Assembly: GCF_014905555.1 (NCBI RefSeq)
Contig: NZ_BNGS01000007.1
Location: forward strand, 372,001 to 436,000
Direction of reading: 5' to 3'
DNA from: Streptomyces sp. Y2F8-2
Lineage (GTDB): Bacteria; Actinomycetota; Actinomycetes; Streptomycetales; Streptomycetaceae
Length of the DNA: 64,000 bases
In this document: piece by piece, positions 17,014-25,821 of the stretch
How the letters are laid out: the number at the start of each line of letters is the position of its first letter
Position numbering within the stretch: the first letter of the stretch is position 1
Translations under genes and position numbers: made by a program
Notes under the pieces: generated by a model
What the model saw: the letters and a program-made list of their open reading frames with translations, nothing else
Databases searched by the model: none
What the model was told of the DNA's origin: nothing

Positions 17014-17283
17014 TCAGCGCCCGCCGAACAGCGAACGACGCAGCCGGCGCAGCGGTGCGAAGAGCGAGACACCGCTCATGCGTCCGCCCCTGCCGCTACG
17101 GCCGTGCGCGGCGTCACGCGCGGTGAGCTCACGCATCAGCGAGGTCGCCTCGGCCGCCTCGCGCTGCGGGACGGCGGGGCCGGCCAGCACCGAGAGATGG
17201 CGGTCGAGACGCGAACTGGTCGCGCTGCTCCCGCAGGTGATCGCAGGGACCCTGGCCCTGCTGCGCACTGTTATCTGTTCCAT
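17014..17283 (-). CDS. Small conserved actinobacterial protein of unknown function
   Basis: 89 residues from ATG 17283, chosen for GGGGAG five nt upstream; a frame to 17349 has no such signal. The N-terminus (MEQITVRSRARVPAITCGSS) is followed by a charged helical stretch and an Arg-rich C-terminus (LRRLRRSLFGGR). There is no signal peptide, TM helix or known domain. I recall similar short proteins in other Streptomyces, but no function. Its neighbours are a CoA-transferase and, on the same strand upstream, the anti-sigma/sigma pair. Confidence 0.7.
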   Translation of the reverse strand: MEQITVRSRARVPAITCGSSATSSRLDRHLSVLAGPAVPQREAAEATSLMRELTARDAAHGRSGRGGRMSGVSLFAPLRRLRRSLFGGR

Positions 17284-17409
17284 GTCACTCCCCACCCGTA
17301 CGAGTCCACCCGGCCCGGGCAGAGTAACCCTATCGCTCTCTCGTGGCACGCGTGTATCGCGGGCACAGGATTCACCTTCCCCGTAAGGGCGTTGACGAAC
17401 CGTTGACGA

Positions 17410-18234
17410 CTACCCTCCGAAACCGACGGAGTGCAGGGCGAGTTGGACAACCGGCTGGCCGGTGGGCCGAGGTGACCCCCCGTCGGGTTCGACGGTCACG
17501 GCGAGTGACGTCGCCGACTTGGTCAGACCGCTCGCGACCAGGGGCGTGTCGCCGTCGAAGAGCCCGAGGGAGCGCGGTGGCACGCCCGGGCGCATCAGCC
17601 AGAGCTGGTGCACACGGCCGCCGGGCGGTGCGCCCAGTCCGCGGAGCGTGACGACGGCGCGCCCCTCGGATGCGGAGGCGATCACTCCGATTCCTTGGCC
17701 CCTGGCATCCCGGTCGCTGGTCGCACGGGCGTCCGGGGCGGCCAGAACGTGGGCGATCTCACGTGCCTGGGCGCGCTCGGCGTCGAGTCGGTCCTGCGTC
17801 CGCGTGGCCTGCACGGCGAAGAGCGCGGCGACGACGAGGGCCGCCGCGGCCGTGGCGGTGGCCAGCGGGGCGAACAGGGGGCGCAGCCGGGGCGCACGGG
17901 TGCGCGGCGGCGGTGGCGCCGTGCCCCAGACGTGCGGCGGCAGGTGCGGCTCATGGGCGCGGGACGCTCCCTGCACGGGCGCGGGGTCCTGCGGCGTGTT
18001 CCGTACGGCGGTCAGGACCCGGTCGCGCAGGCCGGGCGGGGCCAGGGCCGTGGTCGACCAGGCGAGCCGCACCGCGTCCTCGGACAGGTCCCGCACCTCG
18101 GCGGCGCAGCGGTCACAGCCCTTCAGATGCCTCTCGAAGCGGACGCGTTCGGCGGGCTCGAGGGCGTCCAGGGCATAGGGCGCGGCCAGGGAGTGCAGGT
18201 CCTCGCGGCGCAGCAGTCGGCCGAGGATGCTCAT
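17410..18234 (-). CDS. rskA: Anti-sigma factor (RskA type, zinc-finger anti-sigma domain)
   Basis: 274 residues. The cytoplasmic N-terminal domain carries the ZAS motif H-x3-C-x2-C (RHLKGCDRCAAE, about 38-49). One TM helix lies at about 125-150, and the extracytoplasmic RskA domain contains LRGLGAPPGGRVHQLWLMRPG and a beta-rich C-terminus. It holds its sigma factor inactive at the membrane. The ATG overlaps the sigma-factor stop (ATGA), the classical sigma/anti-sigma arrangement. The upstream frame to 18252 is not supported. Confidence 0.93.
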   Translation of the reverse strand: MSILGRLLRREDLHSLAAPYALDALEPAERVRFERHLKGCDRCAAEVRDLSEDAVRLAWSTTALAPPGLRDRVLTAVRNTPQDPAPVQGASRAHEPHLPPHVWGTAPPPPRTRAPRLRPLFAPLATATAAAALVVAALFAVQATRTQDRLDAERAQAREIAHVLAAPDARATSDRDARGQGIGVIASASEGRAVVTLRGLGAPPGGRVHQLWLMRPGVPPRSLGLFDGDTPLVASGLTKSATSLAVTVEPDGGSPRPTGQPVVQLALHSVGFGG

Positions 18235-18773
18235 GCGACACCTCCCAGGCACTGGCGCAGCCGGGTGAGTCCGTCGCGCATCCGCGTCTTGACCGTGCCG
18301 AGCGGCAGTGAGAGCCGCTCGGCCACCTCACGGTACGTGTAACCGTCGTAGTAGGCGAGCGTGACCGACTGGCGTTGCAGGGCGGTCAGGCGGTCCAGGC
18401 AGCGGCGCACCCATTCGCGCTCCAGGCCGGCCTCCACCTCCTCGGCGACCTGGTCGAAGGCGGTGTGGTGGGCGCGCCGGGCCTCGCGCTGCTCGCGTTC
18501 GCCGGCCGCGCGGGCGCTGCGCACCCGGTCGACGGCGCGGCGGTGGGTGAGGGTGAGGATCCACGACAGGGCGCTGCCGCGACGGGGGTCGAACTTGGGG
18601 GCGGAGCGCCACAGTTCGAGCAGCACCTCCTGGGCCACCTCCTCCGACTGCGCCGGATCCCGCAGGATCCGGCGGACCAGGCCGAACACCGGCCCTGACA
18701 CCAGTCCGTACAGCTCCTCGAAGGCCTTCTGGTCGCCTCCGGCCACGAGCACCAGAAGTTCGTCCGCCTCCAC
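18231..18773 (-). CDS. sigK: ECF RNA polymerase sigma factor, SigK-like
   Basis: 180 residues. Sigma region 2 (EELYGLVSGPVFGLVRRIL...EEVAQEVLLELWRSAPKFDPRRGSALSWILTLTHRRAVDRVRS) and region 4 (LTALQRQSVTLAYYDGYTYREVAERLSLPLGTVKTRMRDGLTRLR) are intact. GTG 18773 is chosen because AGGGGGG stands 5 nt upstream; longer starts at 18788 and 18806 lack it. It is paired with an RskA-type anti-sigma and divergent from the DUF4331 gene. Matching promoter-like elements face each way in the shared region, suggesting autoregulation and control of DUF4331. Confidence 0.9.
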   Translation of the reverse strand: MEADELLVLVAGGDQKAFEELYGLVSGPVFGLVRRILRDPAQSEEVAQEVLLELWRSAPKFDPRRGSALSWILTLTHRRAVDRVRSARAAGEREQREARRAHHTAFDQVAEEVEAGLEREWVRRCLDRLTALQRQSVTLAYYDGYTYREVAERLSLPLGTVKTRMRDGLTRLRQCLGGVA

Positions 18774-18849
18774 TCGTACCCCCCTCACCGACGCCGTGCA
18801 CGGCATGCTCGCTCCACTGGGCGTTCGCTGCTGACTCCCATTCGGAAGA

Positions 18850-18871
18850 GATACGGATCAGCGGGCCCGAA
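18850..18871 (-). promoter_or_regulatory. Promoter-like element for the sigma/anti-sigma operon
   Basis: On the minus strand TTCGGGC-N8-CCGTATC. The same two blocks occur on the plus strand at 18920-18940 with N7, in mirror image around position 18895. CCGTATC at this distance from the start would suit an ECF -10 element. Confidence 0.45.
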
Positions 18872-18919
18872 ACGCGGGTGGCGCAGGCAGGAAAAGTTTT
18901 TTGGGATCCGACCAAGCCG

Positions 18920-18940
18920 TTCGGGCGATCGCTCCGTATC
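18920..18940 (+). promoter_or_regulatory. Promoter-like element for the DUF4331 gene
   Basis: TTCGGGC-N7-CCGTATC, 39 bp upstream of the DUF4331 ATG, duplicated in opposite orientation before the sigma-factor gene. It is the best candidate for a SigK-type promoter, assigned by the shared motif only. Confidence 0.45.
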
Positions 18941-18978
18941 CCTGTGCGTCAGGCAAGTTGGCACTGAGGACGGACGGC

Positions 18979-20502
18979 ATGACACCTATCTCCAGGAGCG
19001 GCGTGGGTCGTAGGGGTATCGCGACCCTCATCTGTGGTGCGCTGGCCGCGGGCGGGCTCGCAGCCGCCGGCGTGACCGCGCTGGAACCGGGGGCGGCCTC
19101 CGCCTCCTCCCACCGGGAGGCCCCGCTGATCTCGGGGCAGCCGCAGTACGACAACACCGACCTGTACGCGTTCGTCAGCCCGGACAAGCCGGACACGACG
19201 ACGATCATCGCGAACTTCGTCCCGTTCGAGGAGCCGGCGGGCGGTCCGAACTTCTACACGTTCGCGGAGGACGCGCAGTACGACCTCCACGTCGACAACA
19301 ACGGTGACGCGCAGAGCGAGCTGATCTTCCGCTACACGTTCAAGACGCACGTCAAGAACAAGAACACCTTCCTCTACAACACGGGTCCGGTCGACAGCCT
19401 CAAGGACCCCGACCTGAACGTCACTCAGACCTACGACATCGACCTCATCAAGCTGCACAAGCAGAAGGTGATGGCGAAGACGAGGATCGCGGACAACGTG
19501 CCGGTCGCCCCGTCGAACGTCGGCAAGGCGTCGATGCCGGACTACGGCAAACTGCGCGACGAGGCGGTGTACAAGCTCGCGGGTGGGGCGACGACCTTCG
19601 CCGGGCAGGCCGACGACCCGTTCTTCGCGGATCTGCGGGTCTTCGACCTGCTGTACGGCGGGAACCTCTCGGAGGTCGGAAACGACACCCTGAAGGGCTA
19701 CAACGTCAACTCCCTGGCCCTCCAGGTGCCGAACGACCTGATCCGCGAGTCGTCGTACCAGCCGGTCGTGGGCATCTGGGGGACGGTCCAGCGCAAGGAC
19801 GCGCGCGGGCACTGGTCGCAGGTCTCGCGGCTGGGCAACCCACTGGTCAACGAGGTGGTCAACCCGCAGAAGGACAAGGACAAGTTCAACGCGTCCTCGC
19901 CGTACGACGACGCCCAGTTCCTGAAGAACGTGACGAACCCCGAGCTGCCGAAGCTCATCGAGGCGATCTACAAGATCAAGGCGCCGTCGGAGCCGCGCAA
20001 CGACCTCGTGGACGTGTTCCTCAAGGGCGTGAAGGGCCTCAACCAGCCGCCGTACGTGCGGCCGGCGGAGGAGCTGCGGCTCAACACCTCGATCAAGCCC
20101 AGCATGCACCCGAAGCGGCTGGGCGTGCTGGACGGCGACAATGCGGGCTTCCCGAACGGGCGCCGGCTCACGGACGACGTGATCGACGAGGCGCTGCAGG
20201 TCGTGGAGGGCGAGCTGGTCGGCTCCAAGAACGACCTGGGCGACGGTGTCGACGAGAACGACCAGAAGTTCGGGCACTCCTTCCCGTACCTCGCCCAGCC
20301 GACGTCCGGGTCGCGCGGCCCGCTGGCGAAGGGCACCGGCAACAGCGTGCGCAACCAGCTGGGTGACGGACTGCAGGCGACGGGTGCCGGCACGAACACC
20401 ACGCTGATCGCGACGTCCGCCGCCGGTGGCGTCGTGGGAGCCCTGTTGATCGGCACCGCCCTGATGTGGTGGCGCCGCCGCACCCGCTACCGCGCGTACT
20501 GA
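18979..20502 (+). CDS. DUF4331 secreted/membrane-anchored protein
   Basis: 507 residues from ATG 18979, with GAGGA about 9 nt upstream. The N-terminus is a signal peptide (about 1-45, Ala/Gly-rich core, ASASS cleavage region) followed by SHREAPLISGQPQYDNTDLYAFVSPD, the hallmark start of DUF4331. The family also shows FYTFAEDAQYDLHVDNNGD and GRRLTDDVIDEALQVVEG. A C-terminal TM helix and Arg-rich tail (residues about 475-507) anchor it in the membrane. The function is unknown. It is divergent from sigK and upstream of TPR and NicO genes; a strong hairpin follows it. Confidence 0.92.
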   Translation: MTPISRSGVGRRGIATLICGALAAGGLAAAGVTALEPGAASASSHREAPLISGQPQYDNTDLYAFVSPDKPDTTTIIANFVPFEEPAGGPNFYTFAEDAQYDLHVDNNGDAQSELIFRYTFKTHVKNKNTFLYNTGPVDSLKDPDLNVTQTYDIDLIKLHKQKVMAKTRIADNVPVAPSNVGKASMPDYGKLRDEAVYKLAGGATTFAGQADDPFFADLRVFDLLYGGNLSEVGNDTLKGYNVNSLALQVPNDLIRESSYQPVVGIWGTVQRKDARGHWSQVSRLGNPLVNEVVNPQKDKDKFNASSPYDDAQFLKNVTNPELPKLIEAIYKIKAPSEPRNDLVDVFLKGVKGLNQPPYVRPAEELRLNTSIKPSMHPKRLGVLDGDNAGFPNGRRLTDDVIDEALQVVEGELVGSKNDLGDGVDENDQKFGHSFPYLAQPTSGSRGPLAKGTGNSVRNQLGDGLQATGAGTNTTLIATSAAGGVVGALLIGTALMWWRRRTRYRAY

Positions 20503-20526
20503 CGGCCGGTCGCCGTCCCCCGAACC

Positions 20527-20570
20527 GGCGCGGCCCGCACTTCCCCGTCCCCCACGGCGCGGGCCGCGCC
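20527..20570 (+). terminator. Rho-independent terminator after the DUF4331 gene
   Basis: Perfect 12-bp arms GGCGCGGCCCGC (20527-20538) and GCGGGCCGCGCC (20559-20570) with a 20-nt loop, followed by a short T run at 20577-20580. It lies 24 bp after the DUF4331 stop and 35 bp before the TPR gene, so it would separate or attenuate the two. Confidence 0.75.
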
Positions 20571-20605
20571 GCCCCGTTTTCCGCCCAGCAGATCGAGGAG
20601 AGGGC

Positions 20606-22522
20606 ATGTCCCCGCGTAGGAACGACAACGCGCCGGAGACCGGCCACGGCGGCCACGAGCAGGCCGCCCCCGGGAGGCCGACGCTCCGGCCCGCGGAGAC
20701 CGGGCCCGAGAAGGCCGTCAGGGAGGCCTGGGAGCGCGCCTTCGGCGCCGGGGGCACCGACGCGCCGGACGGACGAGCCGACGACACGGGCCCGGCTCCG
20801 ACCCCGACGGCCGACTCCGCCCGGGACGGCGCTCCGGTCACCGAGTCGGCCGCGCCGAAGGCCGAGGAGGCGGCCAGCGGGGCCCGTACGACGGACCCGA
20901 CGCCCGAGAGGCAGGCATCGGCCGACACGCAGGGCGGCGGACAGACGGCATCTTCGCCGCCGGCCGACGACACCGAGGCCACGGAGGTTGCCGAGGCGAC
21001 CGAGGCCACGGACCAGGGCCTGGCGGGCGGCGGGCTGGGCGGTGACGGCACCGGGCACGGCGTCGCCGAGGCCCCCGAGACCACCGAGGCCACCGAGGCC
21101 ACCGAGACCCCCGAGGCCCAGGCCGCCCCGGCAGCAAAGTCCCCCGGCGCAGCCGACGAGCGGGTCGCCGCCGTGCGGCGGTTCTCCGCCGCCGGACGGC
21201 GGTGGCGGGGTGTGCAGCTCGTGGTCTGTGCCGCTTCCCTGGCCGTCGCGCTCACCGCCGGGGCCGTGGTCGTCGGGGCCGTGCGGGACAGCGGTACGAG
21301 CGCTGTCGCCTCGACGCCCGGCGGGGTGTCGCCCGAGCTCCTCGCCGGCGGCGATCTCGACAGCGGCATCCGGGCGCTGCAGGCTCACCTCCGCGCCCAG
21401 CCCCGCGACTACGGCAGCTGGGCCACCCTCGGCCTCGCCTACGTCGAGCAGGCCCGGACCAAGGGCGACCCCTCCCGCTATCCGCAGGCCCAGGCCGCGC
21501 TGGAGCGTTCGCTGCGGGTCCGGCCGGACAACGACGCCGCGCTCGCCGGCCGCGCCGCCCTCGCCGCCGCCCGGCACGACTTCACCGGCGCCCTGGACCA
21601 CGCGGACCAGGCCCTGCGGCAGAACCCGTACAGCGAGCGCGCCCTGTGCTCCCGTATCGACGCCCTCGTCGAACTCGGCCGCTACGCCGACGCCTCGAAG
21701 GCCGCCGACCTGGCCGACGCCCGCCACCCGGGCGTCCCCGTCTTCACCCGCTACGCCTACGTCCACGAACTGCGCGGCGACGTGGGCACCGCCCGTCGCG
21801 TCCTGGAGCAGGCCCTGGCCACGGCCACCTCCCGCGGCGACATCGCGTACGTCGCCACCGCGCTCGGTCAGCTCGCCTGGAACCAGGGCCAGTACAGGAC
21901 CGCCCTCGACTTCTACGCCCGCGCCCTCGCCGCCGACGACACCTACCTCCCCGCCCTCGAGGGCCGCGCCCGAGCCCAGGCCGCCCAGGGCGACACCGCC
22001 GACGCGGTCCGCGGCATGGAGCAGGTCGTGGAGCGGTATCCGCTGCCCCAGCCCCTCGTGGAGCTGGGAGAGCTGTACGAGGCGCGCGGCGCGTCCGGCG
22101 ACCCGGACAAGGCCCGCGACCAGTACGCCCTCGTCGACGCCTGGGTCTCACTGGCCCGGGCCAACGGGGTGGACGCGGACCTCGACACCGCTCTCGCCGC
22201 CGCCGACCACGGCGACCGCGCGGCCGCGTTGAAGGCCGCCCGTGCCGAGTGGGCACGCCGCCACACCGTGCACACCGCCGACGCCCTCGCCTGGGCCCTG
22301 CACGTCAACGGCCGTGACCGGGAGGCCCTTCCCTACGCCCGTCAGGCCACGGCCACCGGCTACCGCAACGCGGCCTTCCTCTACCACCGCGGCATGATCG
22401 AGCACGCCGCCGGCGACACCGACCAGGCCCGCGCCTCCCTCACCGCCGCCCTGAAGCTGAACCCCGGCTTCTCCCCGCTGGGTGCGCGCCAGGCCCGTGA
22501 GGTCCTGGAGGCGATGCGGTGA
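20606..22522 (+). CDS. TPR-repeat membrane protein
   Basis: 638 residues. The N-terminal 180 residues are hydrophilic, acidic and compositionally repetitive (Glu-Ala-Thr runs at about 130-175, reflected as GAGGCCACC repeats in DNA). One TM helix lies at about 205-228, and the rest is a chain of tetratricopeptide-like helix pairs (for example LGLAYVEQAR, AALERSLRVRPDNDAALAGRA). It probably scaffolds extracytoplasmic protein partners. GAGGAGAGG just upstream supports ATG 20606. Its stop overlaps the GTG of the NicO-type transporter (GTGA), implying a shared task. Confidence 0.85.
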   Translation: MSPRRNDNAPETGHGGHEQAAPGRPTLRPAETGPEKAVREAWERAFGAGGTDAPDGRADDTGPAPTPTADSARDGAPVTESAAPKAEEAASGARTTDPTPERQASADTQGGGQTASSPPADDTEATEVAEATEATDQGLAGGGLGGDGTGHGVAEAPETTEATEATETPEAQAAPAAKSPGAADERVAAVRRFSAAGRRWRGVQLVVCAASLAVALTAGAVVVGAVRDSGTSAVASTPGGVSPELLAGGDLDSGIRALQAHLRAQPRDYGSWATLGLAYVEQARTKGDPSRYPQAQAALERSLRVRPDNDAALAGRAALAAARHDFTGALDHADQALRQNPYSERALCSRIDALVELGRYADASKAADLADARHPGVPVFTRYAYVHELRGDVGTARRVLEQALATATSRGDIAYVATALGQLAWNQGQYRTALDFYARALAADDTYLPALEGRARAQAAQGDTADAVRGMEQVVERYPLPQPLVELGELYEARGASGDPDKARDQYALVDAWVSLARANGVDADLDTALAAADHGDRAAALKAARAEWARRHTVHTADALAWALHVNGRDREALPYARQATATGYRNAAFLYHRGMIEHAAGDTDQARASLTAALKLNPGFSPLGARQAREVLEAMR

Positions 22523-24102
22523 ACTCCCGTCGTATCGCCGCCTGTGGCGCGGCCCTCCTCACGGCCCTGTGCGCGCTCGTCCTCGGCCCCGCCTCCGCCG
22601 CGAGCGCCCACCCGCTCGGCAACTTCACCGTCAACCGCTACGACGGCCTGGTCGCCGCGCCCGGGCAGATGCGCGTCGACCACGTCGAGGACCTCGCCGA
22701 GATACCCGCCACCCAGGCCAGCCCCGACATCACCAGGCTCGGCCTGACCGCATGGGCCCGGCAGCGGTGCGCGCAGGCAGCCGAGGGCAGCACGCTCACC
22801 GTCGGCGGACACCCGGCCCCGCTGAGCGTCCGTACCAGCAGCGCCCAACTGCGGCCGGGGCAGGCGGGGCTCCACACCCTGCGTGTGGAGTGCCGGCTGA
22901 CCGCAGCGCTGCCCGAGGGCGACACCCTCGCCGTCGGCTTCCACAGCGCCGGCGCCACCACCGGACCCGGCTGGAGCGAGATCACCGCGCGCGGCGACCG
23001 TATGACGCTGACCGCGTCCGACGTGCCGAAGGCATCCGTGTCCCGCGAGCTGACCAGCTATCCGAAGGAGTTGCTCTCCTCACCGGCCGACACCGTCAAG
23101 GCCTCGCTCCGGGTGCGCCCGGGAGGCCCCGCCCTGGCCGACGACCAGCGGGACGCGCCCGCCGCCTCGATCCTTCCGCGCGGCGCGGACCGCTGGACGC
23201 GCGCGCTGGACAACCTGGTCGCCCGCCACCACCTCACGCTCGGTTTCGCCGCGCTCGCCCTGCTCGTCGCCGTCGGCCTCGGCGCGATGCACGCACTCGC
23301 GCCGGGCCACGGCAAGACCCTGATGGCGGCGACGGCGGCCGCCCGCGGGGGGCGGGCCGGGCTCCGGGACGTGCTTCCGCTGGCCGCGTCGGTGACGGTC
23401 ACCCACACCCTGGGCGTGGTCGCCCTCGGTCTGCTGGTCACGGCCGGTTCGGCGGCGGCGCCGTCGGTGATCGCCTGGCTGGGGATGGCCAGCGGCGCGC
23501 TTGTCACCCTGGCGGGCGCGTCCCTCGTACGCCGGGCCTGGCGCAACCGGGGCCACGGGCACGACCACGGACACGGACACGGGCATGCGCACGACCACGG
23601 ACACGGGCATGCGCACGACCACGCACACGCACACGGCGACGGGCACCCCGATGAGCACGACCACGAGCAGGAACATCACGCCCACGGTCATGCCCACGGT
23701 CACGGACACAGCCACACCCACTCCCACGGCGGTATCCCCCACACCCACCCCACCGCCCCCACCCTCCGCGGCACGATCCTCCTCGGCTTCGCCGGCGGGC
23801 TGGTCCCCAGTCCCTCCGCCGTCGTCGTCCTCGTCGGTGCAGCCGCGCTCGGCCAGGCCTGGTTCGGGCTGCTGCTCGTCGTCGCGTACGGCGTCGGGCT
23901 CGCCCTGACCTTGACCGCGGCAGGGTTCGCCGTGGTCAAGCTGGGCAGCGGGATGAACCGCCTCCTGGACCGGCGCCCGCGCTGGACCCAGAACCCGGCG
24001 GCCGCCCTGGTGCGCAGGACCGCACCTCTCGGATCCGCCTTCGTGGTCCTCGCGCTGGGCGCCGGACTGGTGTTCAAGGGGGCGGCATCCGCACTCGGTT
24101 GA
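22519..24102 (+). CDS. NicO/RcnA-type nickel-cobalt transporter with large His-rich loop
   Basis: 527 residues. A signal peptide (about 1-33, ASAASAHPLGN) precedes an extracytoplasmic domain of about 200 residues. A TM region then carries the NicO motif MHALAPGHGKTLMAATAA (about 255-270). Between helices, residues about 346-410 contain 29 His with Asp/Glu/Gly spacing. The C-terminal helices follow (LGFAGGLVPSPSAVVVLVGA). It is predicted to move Ni/Co or another transition metal, with the loop as metal buffer or sensor. The GTG overlaps the TPR gene stop. Confidence 0.85.
   Translation: MNSRRIAACGAALLTALCALVLGPASAASAHPLGNFTVNRYDGLVAAPGQMRVDHVEDLAEIPATQASPDITRLGLTAWARQRCAQAAEGSTLTVGGHPAPLSVRTSSAQLRPGQAGLHTLRVECRLTAALPEGDTLAVGFHSAGATTGPGWSEITARGDRMTLTASDVPKASVSRELTSYPKELLSSPADTVKASLRVRPGGPALADDQRDAPAASILPRGADRWTRALDNLVARHHLTLGFAALALLVAVGLGAMHALAPGHGKTLMAATAAARGGRAGLRDVLPLAASVTVTHTLGVVALGLLVTAGSAAAPSVIAWLGMASGALVTLAGASLVRRAWRNRGHGHDHGHGHGHAHDHGHGHAHDHAHAHGDGHPDEHDHEQEHHAHGHAHGHGHSHTHSHGGIPHTHPTAPTLRGTILLGFAGGLVPSPSAVVVLVGAAALGQAWFGLLLVVAYGVGLALTLTAAGFAVVKLGSGMNRLLDRRPRWTQNPAAALVRRTAPLGSAFVVLALGAGLVFKGAASALG
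23575..23622 (+). repeat. 24-bp tandem duplication inside the His-rich loop
   Basis: Two exact 24-bp copies (23575-23598 and 23599-23622) beginning GGACACGGGCATGCGCAC. Being eight codons long, the unit adds His-x residues in frame, so loop length can change by slippage without breaking the gene. Confidence 0.85.
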
Positions 24103-24174
24103 GCTACTTTTGGGGAGAAATCACGCGGAGTGGATACGTGGATACATCGCGCGGATGCGAATGGGGGACGGCCC

Positions 24175-25782
24175 GTGTCCGAAGAGCCGGGCAGTGAACG
24201 TGTGATCGCCGGGCGCTACCGTCTGCTGTCCCCCCTCGGCGAGGGCGGCATGGGGACGGTCTGGCGGGCCCGTGACGAGGTCCTGCACCGCGAGGTCGCC
24301 GTCAAGGAGGTGCGCGCACCGGCCGGGCTTCCCTCGCCCGAGGTACAGCGCATGTACACCCGGCTGGAGCGGGAGGCCTGGGCGGCGGCCCGGGTGGCGA
24401 ACCGGAACGTGGTGACGGTCTACGACGTGGCCCACCAGGACGGCCGCCCCTGGATCGTGATGGAACTGGTCCGCGGCATCGCCCTGTCGGACCTGCTGGA
24501 CGCGGAGGGCCCGCTCTCCGCGCAGCGGGCCGCGCACATCGGCGCCGAGGTGCTGGCGGCCCTGCGCGCCGCGCACGCCGCCGGGGTGCTGCACCGCGAT
24601 GTGAAACCGGCCAACGTGCTGCTGGCGAACGACGGCCGGGTGGTCCTCACGGACTTCGGGATCGCCATGGTCGAGGGCAGTAGCGCGCTGACCATGACCG
24701 GCGAGGTCATCGGCTCCCCCGAGTTCCTCGCTCCGGAGCGGGCGCTCGGGCGTACGCCCGGCCCGGAGTCCGACCTGTGGTCGCTCGGTGTGCTGCTGTA
24801 CGCGGCGGTCGAGGGCAACTCGCCGTTCCGGCACGACACTCCGCTGAGCACGCTCCGCGCGGTCGTCGACGAGGAGCTGCCGCCGCCGCGCCGCGCGGGC
24901 CCGTTGGCCCCGGTGATCGAGGGGCTGCTGCGCAAGGACCCGGCCGAGCGGATCCCGGCCGACCGGGCCGAGCGGGACCTGCGGATCGTCGCGGCGGGTG
25001 GCACCCCGCGCACGGGTGCCGCCGCTTACACGCCGACGGTCGCGGCGTTCCCGAGTCCGGCGGAGCCGCCCACCGGCCCGCTTCCGCCGCCGGCCGCCAC
25101 CCGGCCGGCGCCCGCACCCGCGTACGCCGCTCCGTCCGGGCCGCCGCCCCGCAACCGCCGGGCCGGCATCGTGCTGGTCGCGGGCCTGGCCGCGCTCGTC
25201 CTGGCGGTGGCGGGGCTGACGTACGCGCTGGTGAACCGGAACGGCACGGGCGGTACCAACAGCGGGGCCACGCATGGCAGCACGGTCAGCGGCGGGCTTC
25301 CGAGCAGCCCGGAGGCGAGCACGAGTACGTCGCGGGCCGCTTCCCCCACCCGCGGGACCTCGACCGGCGGCGGCAGCGGGGGCGGTCGTACGACGAGCCC
25401 GCCCGCCCAGTCGGTCCAGGTGACGGTCACGGGCACGCACACCGACTACGCGGGGGCCTGTCCGCCGCCGGACGCGAAGGCGCCCACGTTCACGGCGACG
25501 TTCACCGTGGGCAGGGTTCCGGTCGATGTGTCCTACCGCTGGGTCACCAAGACGGGGCAGGTCTCGGACCCGGGCTGGAAGACGCTGTCGTTCGCGGCGG
25601 GTGACGCGAAGACCAAGCAGCGGCAGGTCATCGTCACCACGTACGAGGAGGGCGGTTCCGTGCACAACGCGATCGGCGTGGAGGTGCGCAGCCCGGTCGG
25701 GGTCACGTCCGAGTCGGTGCCGTTCTCGGTGACCTGTGATGCGGAGACCCCGTCGGGCGGGGCCTCCCCCTCTTCCTCGTGA
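24175..25782 (+). CDS. Serine/threonine protein kinase (PknB-like, no PASTA)
   Basis: 535 residues from GTG 24175 (GGGGGAC upstream). The N-terminal kinase domain (about 12-270) has the Gly-rich loop LGEGGMGTVWRA, the Lys in VAVKEV, catalytic HRDVKPANVLL, the DFG in LTDFGIA and the GSPEFLAPE substrate loop. A Pro-rich juxtamembrane region is followed by one TM helix (about 340-360). A Thr/Ser/Gly linker and an extracellular beta-rich domain (about 425-520) carry no PASTA repeats. It is a membrane receptor kinase. It starts 72 bp after the NicO gene; a link to that locus is possible but unproven. Confidence 0.92.
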   Translation: MSEEPGSERVIAGRYRLLSPLGEGGMGTVWRARDEVLHREVAVKEVRAPAGLPSPEVQRMYTRLEREAWAAARVANRNVVTVYDVAHQDGRPWIVMELVRGIALSDLLDAEGPLSAQRAAHIGAEVLAALRAAHAAGVLHRDVKPANVLLANDGRVVLTDFGIAMVEGSSALTMTGEVIGSPEFLAPERALGRTPGPESDLWSLGVLLYAAVEGNSPFRHDTPLSTLRAVVDEELPPPRRAGPLAPVIEGLLRKDPAERIPADRAERDLRIVAAGGTPRTGAAAYTPTVAAFPSPAEPPTGPLPPPAATRPAPAPAYAAPSGPPPRNRRAGIVLVAGLAALVLAVAGLTYALVNRNGTGGTNSGATHGSTVSGGLPSSPEASTSTSRAASPTRGTSTGGGSGGGRTTSPPAQSVQVTVTGTHTDYAGACPPPDAKAPTFTATFTVGRVPVDVSYRWVTKTGQVSDPGWKTLSFAAGDAKTKQRQVIVTTYEEGGSVHNAIGVEVRSPVGVTSESVPFSVTCDAETPSGGASPSSS

Positions 25783-25821
25783 GGTTCGTGACCGTCGGGT
25801 TCTTCGTGGGGTTCGTGACCG

